Of a stretch of 64,000 nucleotides of DNA, positions 12,501 to 23,160 are shown in pieces. How positions within the stretch are numbered: the stretch's first letter is position 1; every line of letters begins with the position of its first letter. The notes under the pieces were generated by a model. That model was given only the letters and a program-made list of their open reading frames with translations, made no database searches and was not told where the DNA came from. The translations under genes were made by a program, and so were the position numbers. The stretch comes from Symsagittifera roscoffensis (lineage: Eukaryota; Xenacoelomorpha; Acoela; Convolutidae), in NCBI RefSeq assembly GCF_963678635.1, contig NC_087067.1, positions 38,262,686 to 38,326,685 on the forward strand, written 5' to 3'.

Positions 12501-14564
12501 GTAGCCTTTCAGACATCCATCTTCCTTTCATCTAACAAGTCAACCAGCCATCCATCTATAAATCTAGCCCTCCACTCATCCAGCCATCTACTCATCTAGC
12601 GGTCCACCTATCTCAGCCAGCCATCAATTATCCGGCAACCCATACGCCACTCCGCCCAGACGTTCAGCCAGTCATCCATTCAGCTATTCATCAATCATCG
12701 AACTAGTCATCCATTCATCTAGCCATCCATCCGTCATGGGCCATCCATTAAGCCATGAATCCATCTACCCATCCATGCATCCCACCAGTGATCCATCGAC
12801 CTGCTGATTCATCGTTTCACTCAACCCTTCATCCCGCTATCCACCATACAACAGTAACGTCATTGATCCTTGATTTTACTAAATATTAACGTGCTATTTT
12901 TCAGGGCAGCTTTAGCTGCATTGGGCCTGCTAGTTAAGGTGAAACGCCGTTGTTCGCCGTGTGTAAGAACCTGCATGAAATTTGGGTCTTTTACCGAGCT
13001 GGGCCATTCGATTTTTTTTCCATAGAAATGATGGCTAGAGAATTGTTTACTGAATGGCTAGCCATCCATCGATCCATTCAGCCATCCAACCCTCTAGCCA
13101 GCTTTAGCTGCAAGGGGGCCCTGCTAGTTAAGGTGAAACTCTGTTGTTCGACGTGTGTAAGAACCTACATGCAATTTGGGTGTTTTCCCGAGCTGGATCA
13201 TTCGATTTTTTTCCCCATAGAAATGATGGCTGGAGGATTTTTTACTGAATGGTTATTTGCTTATAGGAACAGTGAAAATGACTCGCTGACCAAGTGTTGT
13301 TTCACTGTGAAGGCCGAGGGATTTCTCTACCACCAAGTCAGGTACATGATGAGTGTCCTGTTCAGTGTCGGACTCAAACAGGAAGCGCCACATGTATGTA
13401 TGATTCGTGATAACTTACCTTTGAACCAGTTCATATTTTGACTATCTCTACACTTTCTAATCTGAAGTGCGGAAACTTAATCAGTACGGTTCTCAATTTT
13501 CCCCCAGGCTGTATAAAATTCATTCTGAAATAATGATTTAGTTTGTAAGTTCAACAAAAACAATTGGGGGCACAAACAGGGTAGGCTTGAAGCTGAGAAT
13601 TGTTATTTCCGTGTCCAGCCAAAGTCATCCCAGATAAAACCCTTCATAAGGCCTAGATATTTTTTGAGGGGGGATTTTATCTGGGATGATTTTCGTATCT
13701 TTTATTGTTTTCGGGTTTTACACAAATTGGAGATTACCAGTATTGTCGTTGATTTTGTGGTATTTTCGCAGGTGGTTTCCGATCTCCTAAATTTGGATGT
13801 AATCCCTGAGAAACCGCAATACATGATGGCTTCAGGTAACATTTTCCTGTCGTGGTTCTGAACATTTTCGAACCCATTTCAATCGGTGATACCTAAGCTG
13901 TATTCTTAGAATTGCCTCTGATATTACACGAGACCGGGTTTCCCAATGTCAAATGGATCCATGATGAAGGTAATGACTGTACTGTAATGACATGTAATGT
14001 ACGATACGAGTTAAGATATAATTCTAAAATGCTGATGTCGGGCATGTTTTTCTAGATGTGTTGGTTTTTCTGCTGAAAAGTGGTCGCAAAATGTGGACTG
14101 ATAACTTCACTAAGCAGAGTTTGACCGAGACAATTATTGAAAAGCTTACTTCAATTTCAAATGTCACAAGCTCCAAAGGTGAGGCTTATTATTAATTTAC
14201 CAAGCAAGAAAGTTCCTTTTTCATATTAAACTTGAGTTATGCTTTCTCACTATTGCTGATTTTCGATAGAGTACTTCATAAAAAATTTTTGACTAGTTCA
14301 GTATGATAGTTAATAATCGCCCAAAATTTTGTAGATCTTGCCCTGGAGCAAAGCGGAGTGTTCTCTTTAACGCACTCGAAGGGAGCGTATGTTCCGATCA
14401 AAAGCAGACAAAGTTAGTATATTCAAGAACTATACGAAGATTATAAAAACATTCTAATTGTGATGTTTTCATTGAAATCGGAAATTGTTTCAGCTCGAAA
14501 AAATGTAGCTGCAAATGTTTCTAAGAAGAATAGAAAACGAAGCCGATCACAATCCAAAGACTGA
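3508..14564 (+). CDS. PUS3: tRNA pseudouridine(38/39) synthase PUS3, 11 exons, N-terminus not found
   Basis: This TruA-family enzyme (PUS3/Deg1) makes pseudouridine at positions 38/39 of the tRNA anticodon arm. Exons: 3508-3595, 4034-4430, 4648-4708, 4794-4853, 4977-5044, 13267-13393, 13772-13835, 13910-13969, 14056-14178, 14335-14412, 14494-14564. They total 1197 nt, all phases agree, and they give 398 residues plus TGA. Family motifs appear in order: AGRTDKGVSALEQVISL with the catalytic Asp (exons 1-2), FYAWAPVPKDFTAR, YKYFFPK, FLYHQVRYMMSVLFSVG, PEKPQYMMAS and NVKWIHDE. The tail is basic (KKNRKRSRSQSK), probably nuclear targeting. Exon 2 contains a long low-similarity insert. Missing is the N-terminal strand that normally precedes the catalytic exon; it lies upstream, or a short start at 3257 (ATG ATG, possible donor at 3278) is used. 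Intron 2 is GC-AG. Intron 5 is 8222 nt. Confidence 0.92.
4429..4436 (+). other. PUS3: GC donor of a GC-AG intron in PUS3
   Basis: Exon 2 ends GCTAG and the intron starts GCAAGT at 4431. Joining to the acceptor TTTTAG at 4642-4647 restores an Arg codon and the conserved reading FTAR-FHCSYRQYKYFFP. The first nearby GT (4435) would put the next exon out of frame. AG|GCAAGT is the usual strong consensus of the minor GC-AG class. Confidence 0.85.
5045..6344. repeat. PUS3 intron 5, left part: degenerate short tandem repeats
   Basis: Degenerate copies of a roughly 160-200 base unit can be read at about 5600-6200. Each has a phrase like TTCTCAACC...TGG, then a GTACACT...GGTTG segment, then TTTCCGAGATATGGCGTTTT. 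A clean 50-base tandem duplication follows (6242-6291 and 6292-6341, starting AACTTTCAAAATGTTGAATT). I see no coding exon; a small arginine-rich open frame near 5410-5450 does not join PUS3 in frame. Confidence 0.55.
6345..8100. repeat. Degenerate CATC/CCAT-rich satellite-like block, left
   Basis: About 1.75 kb is built of irregular variants of ATCCATCCAT and TAGCCATCCATC, with no fixed longer period visible. It is interrupted at about 7430-7560 by a non-CATC segment (AAAAACGTTCTCAA ... GAGTTACTGTCAGGAGGTGC) that recurs at 12290-12410 in the right block. Short open frames rich in Pro, Ser, Ile and His here are products of the repeat. Confidence 0.85.
8690..11180 (-). mobile_element. Degenerate Jockey-type non-LTR retrotransposon
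   Basis: Read on the minus strand, the order is that of a Jockey/LINE pol. An apurinic-like endonuclease start (RISQIKCNGISGKTPKIAAF) is at 11175-10951, and an endonuclease C-terminal motif GSDHLP at 10577-10251. Reverse transcriptase blocks follow: LSKAFDMACHRTL and RWLSIYLSVRQ at 9489-9280, then HCGVPQGSVL and a YDDD box in place of YADD at 9332-9081. Post-RT phrases (KETLL-KAL-RRPISDYA) come in other frames down to about 8690. Frameshifts and stops separate the pieces, so the element is dead. The 3' end, any poly-A tail and target-site duplications were not identified. It sits antisense inside PUS3 intron 5 between the two CATC blocks. Confidence 0.8.
11600..12860. repeat. Degenerate CATC/CCAT-rich satellite-like block, right
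   Basis: Same composition as the left block, and colinear with about 6830-7800 of it. Both share CCAACTATCCTGCCAT, a CGATAATCAACCAGT phrase, and the non-CATC interruption starting AAAAACGTTCTCAA (12294). This shows a duplication of the block, now split by the retrotransposon-bearing segment. Confidence 0.8.
12907..13258. repeat. 192-base tandem duplication just before PUS3 exon 6
   Basis: The sequence beginning CAGCTTTAGCTGCA at 12907 recurs at 13099, with shared landmarks CTGCTAGTTAAGGTGAAAC, GTGTGTAAGAACCT and CATAGAAATGATGGCT. The second copy ends directly beside the acceptor of exon 6 (AG at 13265-13266). An open frame runs through both copies, but it is not supported as coding. Confidence 0.85.
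13626..13688. repeat. Perfect 14-base inverted repeat in PUS3 intron 6
   Basis: CATCCCAGATAAAA (13626-13639) and its exact reverse complement TTTTATCTGGGATG (13675-13688) are separated by 35 bases, so a hairpin could form in the intron. It may be a small MITE relic. Confidence 0.6.
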
Positions 14565-14569
14565 ATAAA
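14564..14569 (+). terminator. PUS3: Candidate polyadenylation signal AATAAA of PUS3
   Basis: AATAAA begins on the last base of the TGA stop codon (14562-14564). If it is used, the 3' UTR would be extremely short. Another AATAAA lies at about 14885. Confidence 0.45.
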
Positions 14570-15013
14570 AATTTCTAGTTGCTCTATGAAGAGAACAAGT
14601 TGTTTCGACCGTTTTTATGTAGCAAAAGAAAACTGCAAATATGCCCGGATTGGATTGTTTATTGATTATTTTCTGGGTTAAATTGAATCCAAGTGTGGAA
14701 TATTAGCAACGTCTAATGAATGAGTCGATATAGTTGGAAGTAGTACTACAACAAAAACGGCCAAAAAATTGAAGTTGACAGGTCGATTTTAAATTGTTTT
14801 ATTCCAGTTTCTAGTATTGCACTAGCCAGCTTGCGAGCGTTAGTGTGTTAGTACGAACCTTCTTTTTTTCTAAACTAACTTGCAAATAAAATTGTTCACT
14901 TAAAATGTTCATTTGGTGGCACTTTTTCTATAATCACAATCTGTAGCATTTGAAATGTCATAGCATCTGTTCTCTGATTTATTTGTTACTAGTATGTGTT
15001 TGTGATTTGCTAA
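14570..15013. other. Intergenic stretch downstream of PUS3
   Basis: No gene is visible. Text near 14820-14960 (CACTAGCCAGCTTGCGAGCG, GGTGGCACTTTTTC) resembles the sequence upstream of the tRNA-like repeat copies at 2181 and 26996, so it is probably part of a longer repeat. Confidence 0.5.
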
Positions 15014-15180
15014 GCGTCCGTGGCTTAGTGCTTAGTGTGTGAGACTCAAAGTCTCTAGGTCTCAGTATCGAATCCGACACGTAGCAGAATTTTTACTTCT
15101 TCGAGGCTTATTTCTTTTTTATTACACTTCATAGAGCTGCTTTTTGTCGTGTTCTCGCTTCGTCTCTGTATGAGTAAGTT
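15014..15180 (+). repeat. tRNA-derived SINE-like repeat, copy 2 (best preserved)
   Basis: The head at 15014-15085 has a box-A-like TGGCTTAGTGCTTAG. A possible anticodon stem-loop (TGAGA CTCAAAG TCTCT) would place CAA at the anticodon. A box-B-like GTATCGAATCC matches GGTTCGANTCC at most positions. The acceptor ends do not pair well, so this is a tRNA-derived repeat rather than a tRNA gene. The tail (CTTCGAGGCTTATTTCT ... TTTTTGTCGTGTTCT) is shared with the copy at 2181. Confidence 0.65.
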
Positions 15181-15529
15181 TATTGCAAAATAACACAAGA
15201 GTTTGAGGTTTTCAACTTTTTTTACGCTTGCAATAAGCAAGCGTTATCAAACTGGATTATAGACCTTTTTTCGGTTTAACAACTTGTTAAACAAAATCAC
15301 TTGAATCACTAGGCTTCTTACACGTGCAATTTTAAGTTCTATCGGTCTACTGTTACTACTGATAGTTTTTTAAAAAAGTAGTGTTAAACGCCAGTTGTTG
15401 TGTTTCTGAATTGAAGATCATTCCAGACAATTTTTTTGTAAATTTTGTAGCTATGGTTTTTTCGAAATAATCTAATTGTTTTTGACTTAGTGACTTTTAT
15501 TTCATTTTCTGTCTGCTAGCTTGCAATGC

Positions 15530-16150
15530 TGTGAGATGTTTGTGTGTGTGTGTGTCTTTATGGTGTGTTTGTGCGTGTGGGCGTGACTATCGCAAGTGGT
15601 GCGAAGCTCCGCTTCGCCTCTGTGTAATCATAATTGGAATATGTGTCTGCTATTAAGTGTAATGGTCACATATTGCGCCTTTCGATGGTCGAAAAAAGTT
15701 TTTGTGTGCATGTCTGTGTTTTGAGGGGGAGGGGGACATAATAACTTCTTATTACTCTTTAAAATTTTTTGATTTTTTCTTGTTTTATGTTTTTCCCTTT
15801 TTTCGGCTTGATAGGTTTCGGCTTATATTAAATCGGCTCAGTCGCCTCATATTCCGTCATTTCACGAGCTGTGTATGTGATTTGAGGGTGAGGGGGACTA
15901 GTTAACTTTTTGATTAGTCGTAATTTTTTTCGGCTTCGTTTTTTTGTTCTCCTTTTTTTCGGCTTAATAGGTTTCGGCCAATATTATATCGGCATAGTGG
16001 CGGCATATTGTTTCATTTGAGGCGTGAATAAATTTTATTGTGTGTGTTTGTGTGTGTGTGTGCGTGGGGTATCGCAAGTGGTGCGAATCTCCGCTTCGCC
16101 TCTGTGTAATCATAATTGAAATAAGTGTCTGCTATTAAGTGAAACTAATT
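15530..16150. repeat. Dispersed repeat, second copy of the 480-960 family
   Basis: 15655-15960 closely matches 505-830 (ATGGTCACATATTGCGCCTT, GAGGGGGAGGGGGACATAA, TCGGCTTGATAGGTTTCGGC). The block is bracketed by two copies of a 75-base segment, at 15592-15665 and 16075-16145, both containing a GCGAAGCTCCGCTTCGC-like hairpin. TG-rich microsatellites precede each hairpin. Confidence 0.75.
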
Positions 16151-18645
16151 TGTATCGTGTGGTTTGTTTTTTGTTCACTAATGTCTTAAACTTCAATTTT
16201 TTTTGCAGCTTGAGTTTAGAATTTTTATGTGTCAAAAAACAAGATAAAGACACTTCTTTTGGTCGTGTTCTTAATTCGTGTTTCCTATCACGCTAAATTT
16301 AGATTTTTTTTGCGTTTTGCCCATTAATTTCTTTACATAAGCCAGGAGTAGTGTCATATTAGAGTTTCCACTTTTTCCAACCCAAGTCTCAGTCCCAGTC
16401 AAAAAAGGGCTTAGTAACACTATATCTGGTTTCTTTTTGACTTCTTCAACTGAAGGAGTGAGCTGAGAAAATGAGTGATTGACGTGAGCTGACTAACATA
16501 TAAATTATTTAAAGTTCAGAGTTAGCGATACCTTCAATGCAGTTGTGTGGAGGTAATGAATCAGAGAGGATTCTCCTAAACAGGAATTTAGTTCCACCCA
16601 ATCAGTTTTCAGCATTCCCTATACGAAAAATTTATTTCAATCAATAACGATTCAAGTTTGTTTGTTCCATTAGAATAATTTATTACACCTTCACGAATTT
16701 CATCTTTTTATGGATTCAATATGGCATTGAAAGAAAAAGCAAAAATAAGATAATAACACTTTTTGCGGTAAGGATTACAAAAATGAATGAGGAGAGAATA
16801 AAACTTATCGAGAGTAGAAAATCTAACGTCTGCCTAATCACGTCCATTTTTTGTCTCTAATCAATAGGAAATATTTGATTCAAAAACAATCATTCAATTT
16901 CCTTAACTTTTCCAAATACTTGCAACGAAAGCTCAAAATTGAGGAGTTGCTGAAAACAAATATCGGAATTTCCTATTCCAAATCTTATCTAACAAATGTT
17001 TGAGCTCTGCAAATTGCGGAGGAATTGAAAAAAGAGTGAATTTTTCTGCGGAGTTTCGCCAAATTTGGTCATGAGTTCGGAATTCAATTTTCTAAAATTT
17101 AAAAAATTTTATAATAACATGAGAATTTCCAGGACAAAAAATAAACATTTTCTTATAGTTAGATAAGGCGGTGCGGAAAGTTTGAAACTTTGATAATCAA
17201 AAATTGGGTGAAAAGTATACTTGTTTGTTGAGTAGAATTGACTAAGTTTGACTTTAACTTGAACAATCAAAACATCGTTAAAAAATAATAGTTAACGTCT
17301 ATTTCATCAATCAGAAAGTTCATCAAAATTTTTAAGGGAGTATGAAAGTAATTTGAGAAGACAATTGAGTGTAACCCGAGAAAAATCGAACGTTCAGTGA
17401 TAGTCATTTTCCAAAATAAATAAATATTTCACAAATTTTTTTTTTATTCAATAAAAAAGCTTCGCTCTGATTGGTTGATGTCGAACAACTTCGTTACTAA
17501 AAATAACTCGAATCTGATGGGTTGTTTTCATATAGGCAACAGCAAATATAATAAATTAGTTCTGATTTTCTTTTTCATTAAAAATTCAGGCATTTGTATT
17601 TCTGTTTTTTGTTTAATTCATTTTTATTTTGGGACCTGTGATATCAAGTGTAAATCTCTACCAAACTTTTTTTTTTAAATATTTCTTTTCTTAAACTGTC
17701 TCAAGTCCTTTCTTAGTTCAATTTAACTCACTGATAGAAACAAAAGAGTTACACACGTCAAATTACATCAATAACTTCTATACAAGTTGAAGTTTTGAAA
17801 TGTCCAAATTGTAAGTGACTACCTATAGCAGCAAAGAACTGATTAATCATATCAAGAAGAATTATTTCAACCCTAGTCTTTCTTCCTGTCAATGTTTTCT
17901 TCAAAATCTACTAAGTAGCCAACTGTTCACTGAGCAACCTCACAACTAAAACAAATGAAGAAAGTTTTAACAGCAGTGTCACATGCATTAAAAAATTAGC
18001 ACAATTGACAATTTTTTCAGAATAATTCTACTCTGAAATATGTTTTTCTATTTTTGGTCGTAAACTAATGTGAAAAAAAATCATTTGGGCTATTTTTATA
18101 GTAAAATTGATTAGGTTCATGACGTAGCGCGTTTTGCAAGCAACGATTTGGAGGTTTTTGCAATAAGACATGATTTTCTGTTTTTTTTTCACAATTTCAA
18201 AAAACTGGGTAGAAAGTTGGTTCAAAAGTAGCAATTAAGGTAGAAACAAAATTATACAGAAACCTGGTTCAAAGTTTTTTTCTGAAGTTAGATATTTTAT
18301 TTCCGATTATCTTATACTATATTATGTTATTGAAAACTTTGTTTCCACCGTTTGTAAAAACGTTTTATTTTGACCAACAATTTTTCAAAAGTCTTTTCGT
18401 TCAATTTGATTTAATCTGATTCGTCTAGTTGTTCCGTGAAAGTTTTTTCTGACCGAAGAAGGTTAATAGTGCTAACTTTTATTTGGATTAGTTAACAAAA
18501 GTTCAAATGTTTGAATTATCTACCCAAAACTCATTTTTGAGAACAGTTTCTGTAAAACTGATTCAATTGGAGGATGGTTGGTTGAACAAAAACCAAGAAA
18601 TATCTAAAATGAAGAGTATGATAAAATTTAAATTCAAGTTTAAAT
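16151..18645. other. AT-rich non-coding stretch
   Basis: I find no exon, RNA gene or recognisable transposon protein. The phrase CTTGAACAATCAAAAC occurs at about 17257 and again in the inverted repeat at 18646, suggesting a dispersed repeat. Short open frames here are rich in Phe, Lys and Asn, as expected from base composition. Confidence 0.5.
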
Positions 18646-18846
18646 GGATTACTTGTGGAACTTGAACAATCAAAACTTTTGTTTGGATTTTGGTTACAAA
18701 CTATTGCTCACAATAGAATCAAGCATAAAAAAGAGAAGCAAAACCGCCTATCATTTCCATTTCATTGCCCCAGCTCAAAAATTTTTTTAGTTTCTAACCT
18801 AAATCTGCGCAAAAGTTTTGATTGTTCAAGTTCCCCAAATAATCCA
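18646..18846. repeat. Inverted repeat with 36-base arms
   Basis: The left arm (18646-18681, starting GGATTACTTGTGGAACTTGA) and the right arm (18811-18846) are reverse complements with only about three mismatches, around a loop of about 130 bases. The intervening open frame has no family signal. This is probably a small foldback transposon. Confidence 0.75.
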
Positions 18847-19253
18847 GATAAACTTTTTTTCTTCGTTAATAGCTTCAGTCATCTAGGCCAGCAGGCCTCA
18901 ATGTCTATCCATTCCTGTATTTGATGAAATTTCTTTGATAATTTTGTTTATAGATGAGAAAAAGTTTTGCAAATCAATTAAGTTAAGTCATAGTGAGTTT
19001 AGAGGTCTTCAACAAAAAAATTAAATTTAAGTAAATCTGCCTTATGTTCCAAATGACCGGCGTGCTGATATAGTTGTTCCAGTAAAATATCTGCTTAGTG
19101 TTGAATTGTTTTCAGAAAAAAAATATTTTGGAAGCTATTAAATGAAGCAGGAATCTGTTTTCAAGGCGTAATTATGATGATGTATTATAAAAACAATTTA
19201 AGGGATTCCCAAAGAAAAAAAACTTCGCTAGTTTTTTTTAACAAGCTGATAAT

Positions 19254-19965
19254 GTCATCAGAATTAAATAGATTAATCTCGAGTTAAACCATTGATTTTA
19301 TAATTGAAACGAACCGAATCAAAGAGATACCATGAAATTTGTATGTTTGCTTTGGTTAGCTTCAAATTTATTTCGTTTGGAGTATTCAGTGGAAGTATAG
19401 ACGTTTTGAGTAATTTATTAAATTAATTTCGCTGAAATTTCCAACAAAAAAATTCAATCAAAACTCCAATGGTTCTTTACTCTAGTTGTTTCTCTGAACA
19501 AAAAGTCTTGTAAAAGTTGAAAAATTGTTCTTTTGGAGTATTTTGGAAAATGCGGAAATTGATTTAATTGCGTACTTCTGCTTGTTGTTCAGTGGCGAAA
19601 CCCACAAAAAGCCTGCTGTGAAAAAAAAATAAGATAATTTTGCTTTTGTGTTGTTCATTTTATCCAAAAATTACACTAGGAGATTCTCAATTTTTACCAG
19701 TTGCACGTTCTTAGGTATTCATTTTTGAGTGCTTAAACTAGCATGAATTCTCTCAATTAAACATGTGCCAAGAAAAAAATGACAATAGTCAAGGATAAAA
19801 AATGACACTGTTTGGTGGAAAGTTGATAGCAATTTGTCACTAAAAGTGTAGATTTGCTGGAAAAATTTAAAGAACTACCGAATGAGATACTTGTTTTCTG
19901 CTGTATGTAACCTAGAACTAATTGCAAAATTTTAAATTGAACTTTGCAGATCTAATTTCACGTTT
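19254..19965. repeat. Direct duplication, copy A
   Basis: This segment of about 710 bases, starting GTCATCAGAATTAAATAG, recurs at 21319-22025 with small substitutions and indels. No coding content is apparent. Confidence 0.85.
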
Positions 19966-20354
19966 GCCTGCAAATTGTTCGTTGAAACGATACATTTTCA
20001 CCCTGAATTTCAGGAAAAACTAAGTTTAAAAAAAAAACAAAAAATTAATAGGGTCAGTTATGAAAAGGTTTCGCTTAAAATCCACCCAGATTCTTACATT
20101 TTTCCGACCTTTGAAAATGGGAAAGATACTTTGGATTCGTGGGTGTTTTAGTTTTTTTTCCACGCAAAATCAGCTAACCTAAATAATCATTGGACAGATT
20201 TGAGTGATCTATCATATTAAAGCCCTTTCAGTCTTGATTTGAACGACATTAAAAAATTTCAAAACTATTTTCAGTGTCCAGAAAAACCCGTTTGAAATTT
20301 TTGATTTTTTTGTTCTAATATCAAGCTAATTGGTCAGGTTGACAGTATGCCGTG

Positions 20355-20550
20355 AAAACTTAGTGTTACTGAAGAAAAGGTAGTTTTTGGAATTTTTAAC
20401 ACAATTTTGGAATTAAAAAAAATTGAAAATTCAAAAAAAAAAATTTCAATTTTTTTTCTCGTTTTTTTGGTCATTTTTCTTCCAAAACTGGTTTCCAATT
20501 GACTTATTTTACTATGGGTTTCAAGTATGCCTCATTTTTTTTCATTCAGT
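20355..20550. repeat. Direct duplication, copy B
   Basis: About 195 bases (GTTACTGAAGAAAAGGTAGT ... CTATGGGTTTCAA) recur at 21123-21318, where the copy directly abuts copy A'. Here A and B are about 390 bases apart and in the opposite order (A then B, versus B' then A'). Confidence 0.85.
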
Positions 20551-20739
20551 TTTTTTAGCACAACATGCAGAAGAAAACGACACCAATTTGAGAAAACATT
20601 TAATTTTTTTTTTTTTTAATTGATATGAACATTCTGTGCAACTTACACAGTAACTGTATGACCTTGTTTTTAATTTGTGAATATTTTCAGTTGAAGTTAG
20701 CAGTAAAAGTTCAGTTTTCGTCAATGAGCCCAAAATTGG

Positions 20740-21122
20740 TTTAAAAACGTGAACGTTTTCCCAAAAGATGTGTTTTTTTTTGTTTTAGCCAGACTCTTTC
20801 AGTAATTGTACAGATGAAAAAGTAGAAACAATTTTGAATTTTAGAAAGTGTTTTCCAAAATGTTTGACTACATATGGTAAAATTGTAAATGTGGTTTTTG
20901 AAACTTGCGGCTGAAAACTCATTCAACATTGTTGCGTTTTAATTACTAGGTTTTAATTGTAATAAAAAAAGTTGGAGAAAAATTGAATTTAATGCAATTT
21001 AACTTTGAAATTTGTCAAAATTCAGTTTTTATCCAATCTTTTCATTACAATTGAAACCTAGTAATTGAAAAGCAACAATGTTAGATGAGTTTTCAGAGGC
21101 AAGTTTTAAAAATTACATCAGT
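20740..21122. repeat. Large inverted repeat
   Basis: The left arm, about 20885-20990 (CTGAAAACTCATTCAACATT ... AATTACTAGGTTT), is the imperfect reverse complement of about 21017-21122, with a loop of about 25 bases. A second copy of the right arm at 22026-22190 pairs with an even longer left arm reaching to about 20845. The structure is foldback-like. Confidence 0.8.
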
Positions 21123-22190
21123 AAAACTAAGCGTTACTGAAGAAAAGGTAGTTGTTGGAATTTTTAGCACAATTTTGGAAATAAAAAAATTGAAAAATCA
21201 AAATTTTTTTTTCAATTTTTTTTCTCGTTTTTTTGGTCATTTTTTTCTTCGAAAACTGTTTTCCAATTGACCTATTTTACTATGGGTTTCAACTATGCCT
21301 CATTTTTTTTTCATTCATGTCATCAGAATTAAATAGATTAATCTCGAGTTAAACCATTGATTTTATAATTAAAATGAACCGAATCAAAGAGATACCATGA
21401 AATTTGTATGTTAGCTTTGTTTAGCTTCAAATTTATTTCGTTTGGAGTATTCAGTGGAAGTATAGACGTTTTGAATAATTTATTAAATTAATTTCGCTGA
21501 AATTTCCAAAAAAAATTCAATTAAAACTCCAATTTTTTTTTACTTCAATTGTTTCTCTGAAAAAAAGTCTTGTAAAAATTGAAAAATTGTTCTTTTGGAG
21601 TATTTTGGATAAAGCAGAAATGCGGAAATTGGTTTAATTGCGTACTTCTACCTGTTGTTCAGTGGCTAAACCCACAAAAAGCCTGCTGTGAAAAAAAAAT
21701 AATTTTGCTTTTGTTTTGTTCATTTTATCCAAAAATTACACTAGGAGGTTCTCAATTTTAACCAGTTGCACGTTCTTAGGTTTTCATTTTTGAGTGCTAA
21801 ACTAGCGCGAATTCTCTCAATTAAACATGTGCCAAGAAATATATGACAATAGTCAAGGATAAAAAGTGACATTGTTTGGTGGAAAGTTGATAGCAATTTG
21901 TCACGAAAAGTGTAGATTTGCTGGAAAAATTTAAAGAACTACCGAATGAGATTCATGTTTTCTGCTGTATGTAACCTAGCACTAATTGCAAAATTTTAAA
22001 TTGAACTTTGGAGATTTAATTTCAAAGTCTAATGTCAAAATTCAGTTTTTATCCAATCTTTTCATTACAATTGAAACCTAGTAATTGGAAAGCAACAATG
22101 GTAGATGAGTTTTCAGAGGCAAGTTTTAAAAATTACATTCAATATTTTACAATATGTAATCAAACATTTTGGAAAAAAGAATCGGGCAAT
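21123..22190. repeat. Duplicated block B'-A'-right arm'
   Basis: Three modules are joined in order: B' (21123-21318), A' (21319-22025) and a further copy of the inverted-repeat right arm (22026-22190). Junctions between modules are abrupt. I infer at least two rounds of rearrangement. Confidence 0.8.
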
Positions 22191-22540
22191 GCACAGAAGA
22201 CGTCTTGACTTTAAAAAGAAAAAAATTCAACAGTTTCAAAAAATAACATGAAAAAAAAATAAAAAAGCAAAAATAATTGGCGTTTTTTGAAGTTGATTAC
22301 TTACCCGAAACCGAAATATACTGATATCATTATCAATTCAAGTAAAAATGCCTAAATTTAAGAAAAATTCAAAGCTGCGGCAGCTAACCCGGTAAAAAAC
22401 AAGCTGACAAAGAAGTCAGACAAAAATTTAGATCTATTCAGAAGAACCAATGATTTTTTGAATGTGCCTTTAAATTAGGACTGGCCGATTCTAGAAGCTT
22501 ATAATCAATAAATATTTATTAGTTTGATTGCACATATCAA
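22191..22540. other. AT-rich non-coding stretch
   Basis: I see nothing coding or clearly repeated in this stretch, which separates the rearranged repeat block from the first SAMHD1-like relic. Confidence 0.4.
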
Positions 22541-23160
22541 GCTTTCAAATTGTTTAATCATCATAAAACTGAGGTCAACTGAGGTTAAAATGTCCAGTTC
22601 TTGGTGTGTTGTAGAATTTGGCATAAAGGGGCCAAATAACCAAACGAACTATGTTATATTCCAAAGATCAGAAAAACCAAACTAAAATTATCAGTTGTCT
22701 GTACGGAGATTTGTGGAATAAGTAATTCCGAGAAAAAATAACAAGAACAGTATCTTGCCATCTGCAAAGTGCGCAACTTATGAATAAGTTATTACGATTG
22801 GATCAAATATTGGAGAGTTTGGACTCTAAAGAGATTGGTTAGGACCAGTATCAACTTTTGCTGTCCTACGACAATGCTCAAAGCAGGAGGGAAAAATAAA
22901 AACCATCTTTTTGGTTAAGATATATTTATGTTGTTGTTGATGTTCATTTACGTTCCCAAAAAATAGTTCGTTATTTTTGATCCCAAAATTCTCTTCTGAT
23001 GAAAAAAGATTTAAGAAACATGAATAATATGACAGGAAACAAACAAACGAAAACATTCGATGAAAGTTAAACAGAGTATAATTTCTCCTCTGATGAAAAA
23101 GAAATTAGGAAATATTAATGATATAACTAGAAACGAACAATCGAAAACATTCGATGAAAG
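22541..23160 (+). pseudogene. SAMHD1-like pseudogene, 3' fragment 1
   Basis: The sequence aligns by eye with the 3' part of the intact gene at 32850: a TTTAATCATCATAAAACTGAGG segment (compare 34103-34126), ATTTGGCATAAAGG...ATGTTATATTCCAAAGATCA (compare 34341-34402), CTGCAAAGTGCGCAACT (compare 34494-34506) and TGCTCAAAGCAGGAGG (compare 34607-34622). All frames are broken, and the part corresponding to about 34135-34315 is missing. Similarity continues into the downstream flank (compare 35048-35075). It is a decayed duplicate, not a processed copy of the whole gene. Confidence 0.75.

Noticed and set aside
12950-13441. 163-codon open frame covering PUS3 exon 6
   Set aside because: Only 13267-13393 is a PUS3 exon. 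The upstream part is a 192-base tandem duplication in the intron.
15014-15085. Functional tRNA-Leu(CAA) gene
   Set aside because: Acceptor stem pairing is poor, box B is imperfect, and the same head with a common tail occurs elsewhere. It is a tRNA-derived repeat.
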